NCBI RefSeq assembly: GCF_014199935.1
Contig: NZ_JACHOP010000003.1
Location: forward strand, 62,001-126,000
DNA: 64,000 nt
Source of the DNA: Methylorubrum rhodinum
Lineage (GTDB): Bacteria; Pseudomonadota; Alphaproteobacteria; Rhizobiales; Beijerinckiaceae
Direction of reading: 5' to 3'
The notes under the pieces are model-generated. The model had not been told where the DNA came from. It did no database searches and saw only the letters and a program-made list of their open reading frames with translations. How positions within the stretch are numbered: the stretch's first letter is position 1; the number at the start of each line of letters is the position of its first letter. Of the stretch, positions 60,601 to 64,000 are shown one piece after another. The translations under genes and the position numbers were made by a program.

Positions 60601-61266
60601 GCCCGCACCTGGACCCCGGAGAACGCGGTCGGCATCGGCGGCGCCTATATGTGCATCTACGGCATGGAGGGGCCGGGCGGGTACCAGCTGTTCGGCCGCA
60701 CGATCCAGATCTGGAACACGTGGCGCACCACCCGCGAATTCGTCCCCGGCCACCCGTGGCTGCTGCGGCCGTTCGACCGCATCCGCTTCTTCCCCGTCTC
60801 GCACGACGAACTCACGGAAGCCCGCGCCGCCTTTCCGCACGGGGCCTATCCGGTTCGGATCGAGGAGGCGACGTTCTCCTACGCCGCGCATCGCGCCATG
60901 CTCGCGGACAACGCCGCCGAGATCGAGACCGCCCGAACCCGGCGGCAGGCGGCCTTCGACGCCGAGCGCGAGCGCTGGAAGGCGGAAGGGCTCGACAGCT
61001 TCGTCACCGACGAGGGCCCGATGGCGCAGGCCGGCGAGATTCCCGCGGGCTGCGTGGGCGTGCCCACGACGGTGCCGGGCAATGTCTGGAAGCTTCTTGT
61101 GAGTGAGGGAGAGGCCGTCGCCGCCGGCCAGACCGTGGCGATCCTCGAATCGATGAAGATGGAGGTGCCGGTCGCCGCCCCGGTCGCCGGCCGCGTCCGC
61201 GAGATCCGGACCCAGCCCGGCCGGACGCTCCGCGGCGGCGACCTCGTCGCGATCCTCGACGCGTAG
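57625..61266 (+). CDS. Biotin-dependent guanidine/urea carboxylase
   Basis: A 1213-residue multidomain carboxylase. Biotin carboxylase is at about 1-450 (VLVANRGEIAARVVRTLK, ATP-grasp KSTAGGGGIGMQ, EVNTRLQVEHPVTE). The carboxyltransferase comes as AHS2 at about 455-745 (GLWEVGVPPSGPMDARSF) and AHS1 at about 805-1030 (DNLLVEYGPMALDIGLRL, TTKYNPARTW, GIGGAYMCIYGMEGPGGYQL). The biotin carrier domain is C-terminal with K1178 in ESMKMEVP. The riboswitch and CgdAB make guanidine, rather than urea, the likely substrate: guanidine to carboxyguanidine using ATP and bicarbonate. Allophanate hydrolase is not fused. Between AHS2 and AHS1, residues about 752-798 are a translated palindromic repeat, read in frame without a stop. 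Confidence 0.93.
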   Translation: MFRKVLVANRGEIAARVVRTLKRMGIASVAVYSDADRFTPGVLAADEAVRLGPAPAAQSYLDVEAVIAACKATGAEAVHPGYGFLSENVGFAERLASEGIVFIGPRPEHLRAFGLKHTARDLAKASGVPLLPGTDLLPDVDTALGAAETIGYPVMLKSTAGGGGIGMQLCHSGEELAERFAAVERTARASFGDARVYLERFVAQARHVEVQIFGDGKGRVVALGERDCSLQRRNQKVIEETPAPGLSDAVRARLHAAAVALATSVAYASAGTVEFIYDPQREDFSFLEVNTRLQVEHPVTEAVFGIDLVEWMVRQAAGEDPIGEAGTLVPQGAAIEARLYAEIPHANFAPSAGLLTEVRFPESARIDGWIATGTEVTPFYDPMLAKIIVTGDDRPAAIAALKAALAETAVSGIETNLDYLRTIAASDLFASGRVATTALRDLAYRPRSIEVLLPGPQSSLQELPGRLGLWEVGVPPSGPMDARSFRHANALVGNDGDTCALELTVSGPTLRFHTDAVVALSGAAMRASLDGEPQPHGRAFAVAAGQTLAVGPIEGPGQRAYLALRGGFAAPVVLGSRATFALGAFGGHATGVLKAGDVLHCGEAPEVAASAPEPALLTHAWEIGVLYGPHGAPDFFQEADIADLFSAAYEVHFNSARTGVRLIGPTPRWARPDGGEAGLHPSNLHDNAYAIGAIDFTGDMPILLGPDGPSLGGFVCPAVIARDELWKMGQLRPGDTVRFRPEARPADETPTETLPPLRGRVAPEGGRERGAPLPDSAEPTPLPPAPRAPSPAKGGGFARGAPILASDSSGPVPVAYRRQGDDNLLVEYGPMALDIGLRLRVHLLAEAVRAARLPGLIDLTPGIRSLQIHYDGTALPRPHLLGLLREIEAGLPAAEDVSVPSRVVHLPLSWNDPQAELAMRKYQELVRPNAPWCPSNIEFIRRINGLPDEDAVRRTVFDASYLVMGLGDVYLGAPVATPVDPRHRLVTTKYNPARTWTPENAVGIGGAYMCIYGMEGPGGYQLFGRTIQIWNTWRTTREFVPGHPWLLRPFDRIRFFPVSHDELTEARAAFPHGAYPVRIEEATFSYAAHRAMLADNAAEIETARTRRQAAFDAERERWKAEGLDSFVTDEGPMAQAGEIPAGCVGVPTTVPGNVWKLLVSEGEAVAAGQTVAILESMKMEVPVAAPVAGRVREIRTQPGRTLRGGDLVAILDA
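59880..60017. repeat. Palindromic repeat inserted in frame within the carboxylase gene
   Basis: Arms rich in CCCTCCCCC and GGGGGAGGG (59881-59940 and 59965-60015) fold back on each other, with smaller stems such as GGCCCCCGAAGGGGG inside. The insert is translated as a Pro/Gly/Arg-rich linker between the two carboxyltransferase halves. Such elements are normally intergenic. Confidence 0.85.
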
Positions 61267-61285
61267 AGCCTCGCGTGGCCCGGGA

Positions 61286-61310
61286 CTTGCCGCGCTCGCC
61301 GCGCGGCAAG
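61286..61310. terminator. Bidirectional terminator between carboxylase and atzF
   Basis: CTTGCCGCGC (61286-61295) and GCGCGGCAAG (61301-61310) pair perfectly around TCGCC, between the convergent carboxylase and allophanate hydrolase genes. There is no T run. Confidence 0.55.
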
Positions 61311-61441
61311 GGGCCGCCCGAAGGAATGCCCGCGATGCATCGGATCACCGCCGTCCTCCGCGCCGTGTTGCGGCTCGTCCTCGCGGGTGCGCAGGCCAAG
61401 GCGTCGGGCCTTCGCCCGCAGGAAGCGCGCGTGCCCGTGCC

Positions 61442-63238
61442 TCACCCGCCCGCGCGGGCGAGGTAGGCGCGCCAGCCGCCGTAGCCCGTGATCTCCTCGG
61501 CCCCCGCGACGGCGTAGGCCTCGCACAGGAAGCCGCTGACGGCGCGGCCGTCGGCAAGCGTCACGCGGCCGATGCCCAGCGGCGCCGGGATCGCGGCGAC
61601 GAAGCGGGCGAAGGCGGCCGGCGCCAGCGTCCAGACCTCGATGTCGAGCCCCGGCCCCTCGTAGTTGGGATCGCGCAGGAGGCCGGGCTTGGCCGGCTGG
61701 GTCCCCGGCAGGGCGTAGAGGCGGTAATCGCCCGCCGTGCGGGCCGGCCCGACGAGCCGGGCGCCGAGTTCGCGAAGTTGGCCGTTCAGCGGCAGGCCGG
61801 AGAGGTGGGCGCCCACCACGGCGAGCGGAATGCCCTCCGGTTCGGGAGGCGCGACCGCGGGAAAGGACGCCGCCCGGTCGAGCCCCGCGCCGCAGGCGGC
61901 GCCGCGATGGAGTGCGTCGGCGAAGGGCCCGAGCGCGTCGTCGCTGCCGCCCGGCCCGATCAGCGTCACCCCGGCCGGCAGACCGTCCGCGCGGAAGCCC
62001 GCGGGCACGGCAATGGCCGCGAGCCCGAGCAGGTTGGCGAAGTTGGTGTAGAGCCCGAGCCGGCTGTTGAGCGTGATTGGGTCGTCGCGCATCGCGGCGA
62101 CCGTGTAGGTCGTCGGCGCGCTCGGCAGGAGCAGCAGATCGACATCCGCGAAGATCGCTTCCGCGCGCCGCTTCAGGGCCTCGAAGCGGTAGCGCCCGCG
62201 AAACGCGTCGACGGCGCTGAACCCCTTGGCCGACTCGACGATCGCCCGCACGCTCGGATCGAAGGCGTCGGCGTTGGCGGCGAAGAAGTCCTCCACCGCC
62301 GCGAGCCGCTCGGCGACCCAGGGACCGCCGTAGAGGAGCGCCGCGATCTCGCGTAAGGGGGCGTAGTCGAACGGGACCGGCGTGGCGCCGAGGCTCGCGA
62401 AACGCTCGACCGCCGCCTCGTAGAGCCGCTCGGTCTCGGTGTCTCCGAAGAACTCCCGCTCGGCTCCGGTCAGCACGCCGAAGCGCGGCGCCCGCGGCAG
62501 GGCGACCGGCGGGATGGTCCGCGAGAAGGCGTCGGCCGGATCGACCCCTTCGGCGATGCGCCGCACCGCGAGGCCATCGGCGACGCAAGCGGAAAAGACG
62601 CTGATGCAATCGAGACTGCGGCAGGCCGGCACGAGGCCCGACGTGCCGAGCAGGCCCGGCGTCGGCTTGATGCCGACGAGGTTGTTGAAGGCCGCGGGCA
62701 CCCGGCCCGAGCCGGCGGTGTCGGTGCCGAGCGCGAAGGCGGCGAGCCCCGCCGCCACGGCCACTGCCGAGCCCGAACTCGACCCACCGGAGATGTGCTC
62801 CGGCGAGTACACGCTGCGCGGTGCGCCGTAGGGCGAGCGGGTGCCGTTGAGGCCGGTGGCGAACTGGTCGAGATTGGTCTTGCCCGTCACCAGCGCGCCC
62901 GCCGCCTTCAGCCGCGCGACGACGTGGGCGTCGGCGTCCGGTCGATAGGCGAAGGCCGGGCAGGCGGCGGTGGTCGGCAGGCCGGCGACGTCGATGTTGT
63001 CCTTGACCGCGAAGGGCACGCCCCAGAGCGGCAGGGAGTTCGGCTGCGGGTGCCGCTCCATCAGGGCGCGGGCCGCGGCGGCGAGGTCGGACCGCGGCAC
63101 GGCGGTGATGAACACGGCCGGGTCGGCCCAGGCCTCCATGCGGTCGGCGACCGCCTCCGCGACATCGAGCGGCGTCAGCGTGCCGGCGGCGTAGAGGGTG
63201 CGCAGGCTCTCGAGCGTCAGGATTCGGGGAAGCGTCAC
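61442..63238 (-). CDS. atzF: Allophanate hydrolase (AtzF)
   Basis: A 598-residue two-domain enzyme. The N-terminal amidase-signature domain has K79 (WGVPFAVKDNID), cis-Ser S153 in SGGSSSGSAV and nucleophile S177 (GTDTAGSGRVP), 24 residues apart. The C-terminal domain of about 150 residues (LPLNGQLRELGARLVGPARTAGDYRLYAL, GIGRVTLADGRAVSGFLCE, ITGYGGW) is the decarboxylating part specific to allophanate hydrolases. It converts allophanate to two ammonia and two CO2. GTG 63238 has GAGGAG upstream. It is convergent with the guanidine operon and so outside the riboswitch transcript, which fits its use by several feeder pathways. Confidence 0.93.
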   Translation of the reverse strand: MTLPRILTLESLRTLYAAGTLTPLDVAEAVADRMEAWADPAVFITAVPRSDLAAAARALMERHPQPNSLPLWGVPFAVKDNIDVAGLPTTAACPAFAYRPDADAHVVARLKAAGALVTGKTNLDQFATGLNGTRSPYGAPRSVYSPEHISGGSSSGSAVAVAAGLAAFALGTDTAGSGRVPAAFNNLVGIKPTPGLLGTSGLVPACRSLDCISVFSACVADGLAVRRIAEGVDPADAFSRTIPPVALPRAPRFGVLTGAEREFFGDTETERLYEAAVERFASLGATPVPFDYAPLREIAALLYGGPWVAERLAAVEDFFAANADAFDPSVRAIVESAKGFSAVDAFRGRYRFEALKRRAEAIFADVDLLLLPSAPTTYTVAAMRDDPITLNSRLGLYTNFANLLGLAAIAVPAGFRADGLPAGVTLIGPGGSDDALGPFADALHRGAACGAGLDRAASFPAVAPPEPEGIPLAVVGAHLSGLPLNGQLRELGARLVGPARTAGDYRLYALPGTQPAKPGLLRDPNYEGPGLDIEVWTLAPAAFARFVAAIPAPLGIGRVTLADGRAVSGFLCEAYAVAGAEEITGYGGWRAYLARAGG

Positions 63239-63418
63239 GCCAACTCCTCGTGCCCGCGAGCGGGCCATCGTGCCTCGACGTTAGGCAGGTCGACCGCGCC
63301 GAATTTGCGGCCGCCGCAACGTCGCGACGTCGGAGCAAGGCTCCGGCCAGATGGCCGCGCAGGGCCGCTTCGATCGCCGCCGCCGACGATGGGTCGCGCG
63401 CGATGGCTCCCAAACGGA

Positions 63419-63447
63419 CAGGGCGATCGCGCTCTGCGATCGCCCTG
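63419..63447. terminator. Hairpin 1 of a three-hairpin cluster
   Basis: CAGGGCGATCGC and GCGATCGCCCTG form a perfect 12-base-pair stem around GCTCT, between the porin gene and atzF, both on the minus strand. The stretch 63239-63418 shows no gene; the atzF promoter should lie there. Confidence 0.65.
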
Positions 63448-63467
63448 CGACGATGTCATACCAGTCT

Positions 63468-63500
63468 GCACGGAACAGGACCGATGGTCCTGTTCCGTGC
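63468..63500. terminator. Hairpin 2 of a three-hairpin cluster
   Basis: GCACGGAACAGGACC and GGTCCTGTTCCGTGC form a perfect 15-base-pair stem with loop GAT. It is the strongest of the three and probably the main porin terminator. Confidence 0.75.
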
Positions 63501-63535
63501 GCTCGGCGGGGCCCGCCGCCCCGCAGTCGCGGGGG

Positions 63536-63568
63536 CAACCGGCGATGAGTCACCGTCATCGCCGGTTG
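63536..63568. terminator. Hairpin 3 of a three-hairpin cluster
   Basis: CAACCGGCGATGA and TCATCGCCGGTTG form a perfect 13-base-pair stem with loop GTCACCG, 31 bases past the porin stop on the minus strand. Confidence 0.7.
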
Positions 63569-63598
63569 GTGTCAGATGACGGCGCGACGCGCGGGCGA

Positions 63599-64000
63599 TC
63601 AGCCCGGCGCGAGGCCGAGCAGGGTTCCGAGCGGCACGACGAGGGTGAAGCCGCCGTAGAAGCCGTCCTTGGCGCGGCGCGCCGTGTAGGGGTTCCAGAA
63701 CGAGTTCGGGTTGACGACGTACTGGACGACGGGCTCGAGGATCACGCCCTTGCCGATGTCGAGGTGCGCATTGGCCTCGAAGATCAGCTTGTCGCGCGAA
63801 TACGGGGCGCCGGAGCCGCCGGAGATGAAGTTCGCGTCGGCCAGGAACTGGGTGTAGTTCTCGTTGAGGCGCTGCCAGTTGACCTTGAGGCCGTAGGTGT
63901 CGTTGGGCCGGCTCTGGTCGGGGGCCTCCAGCAGAACGCCGAAGAACGAGTTGAAGCGGATCGGGATCGTCGGGTCGAAGGCGTAGCCGGTGCCGGTGTA
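63599..64000 (-). CDS. OprB-type carbohydrate porin, C-terminal fragment
   Basis: The last 133 codons of a minus-strand gene cut by the window edge, ending at TGA 63601-63599. The translation begins YTGTGYAFDPTIPIRFNSFFGV. It continues with beta-strand patterns PNDTYGLKVNWQRLNENY, KLIFEANAHLDIGKGVILEP, VVQYVVNPNSFWNPY and GFYGGFTLVVPLG. The QYV-x-NP motif and alternating strands are typical of the OprB family outer-membrane porins. The C-terminus (LLGLAPG) lacks the usual terminal Phe, which is odd for an outer-membrane barrel. Substrate unknown. Confidence 0.75.
   Translation of the reverse strand, partial: YTGTGYAFDPTIPIRFNSFFGVLLEAPDQSRPNDTYGLKVNWQRLNENYTQFLADANFISGGSGAPYSRDKLIFEANAHLDIGKGVILEPVVQYVVNPNSFWNPYTARRAKDGFYGGFTLVVPLGTLLGLAPG

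Noticed and set aside
57625..61266. Possibility that the carboxylase gene is disrupted by the repeat insertion
   Set aside because: The frame stays open across the repeat and the AHS1 and biotin domains follow intact, so it is not a pseudogene.
61275..61466. 63-codon plus-strand frame after the carboxylase
   Set aside because: It overlaps a terminator hairpin and the 3' end of atzF on the other strand; no ribosome-binding site or family.
1..64000. CRISPR arrays, tRNA, rRNA, transposases and prophage genes
   Set aside because: No regularly spaced repeats, no recognisable tRNA or rRNA sequence and no integrase or transposase domains were seen on reading both strands.

Overview
The window is high-GC DNA with alphaproteobacterial character. 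Dispersed palindromic repeats, rhizobial-type biuret and AtzEGH enzymes, BMP-family nucleobase importers and a LuxI synthase point to Hyphomicrobiales. A Methylobacterium-like organism is my best guess; this is an inference, because no rRNA gene is present. No rRNA, tRNA, CRISPR array or transposase was seen.

Left region (1-14 kb), mixed accessory genes: the start of a small secreted protein, a rhodanese, an unrecognised lower-GC secreted protein, a small cysteine-bearing secreted protein and a glycosyltransferase. Next come an acyl-homoserine-lactone synthase (luxI) with a PAS-type partner but no luxR, an RND efflux pair with a TetR regulator, a secreted beta-propeller protein and a MATE exporter. 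The RND operon and the propeller gene have near-identical promoters. Copies of a 55-base hairpin repeat sit at gene ends here, with another copy near 34.9 kb.

Right region (14-63.2 kb), almost entirely nitrogen scavenging. (a) 14.3-19.6 kb: GntR regulator, biuret-hydrolase-like enzyme, NCS2 permease and atzG-atzE-atzH. (b) 20-33.3 kb: a Tsx-like outer-membrane protein, two complete BMP-type ABC importers, formamidase (AmiF), biuret hydrolase (BiuH) and a BrnT/BrnA toxin-antitoxin pair. (c) 33.4-49.2 kb: purine catabolism, with a UraD-UraH fusion, urate permease, urate oxidase, adenine deaminase, guanine deaminase, an AzgA-type permease and a molybdenum hydroxylase (separate FAD subunit plus fused 2Fe-2S/Mo protein). 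A Tat-exported acetamidase/formamidase, a LysR regulator and four small secreted paralogues are also here. (d) 50.0-63.2 kb: a guanidine-I (ykkC) riboswitch leads a plus-strand operon of a guanidine-type ABC importer, a creatininase-family protein, a glutamine-synthetase-like ligase, a cupin, carboxyguanidine deiminase subunits and a biotin-dependent guanidine/urea carboxylase. Allophanate hydrolase (AtzF) lies convergently behind it. The window ends inside an OprB-type porin.

The genes fit together around ammonia release. Purines are imported, deaminated, oxidised to urate and taken to allantoin. Guanidine, biuret and carboxybiuret-type compounds converge on allophanate, which AtzF hydrolyses. 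Several operons carry good sigma-54 (-24/-12) promoter matches, so nitrogen-limitation control is likely. The most unusual items are a palindromic repeat inserted in frame in the guanidine carboxylase, accessory enzymes of unknown role inside the riboswitch-controlled operon, and an atzG-atzE-atzH set with no cyanuric acid hydrolase nearby.
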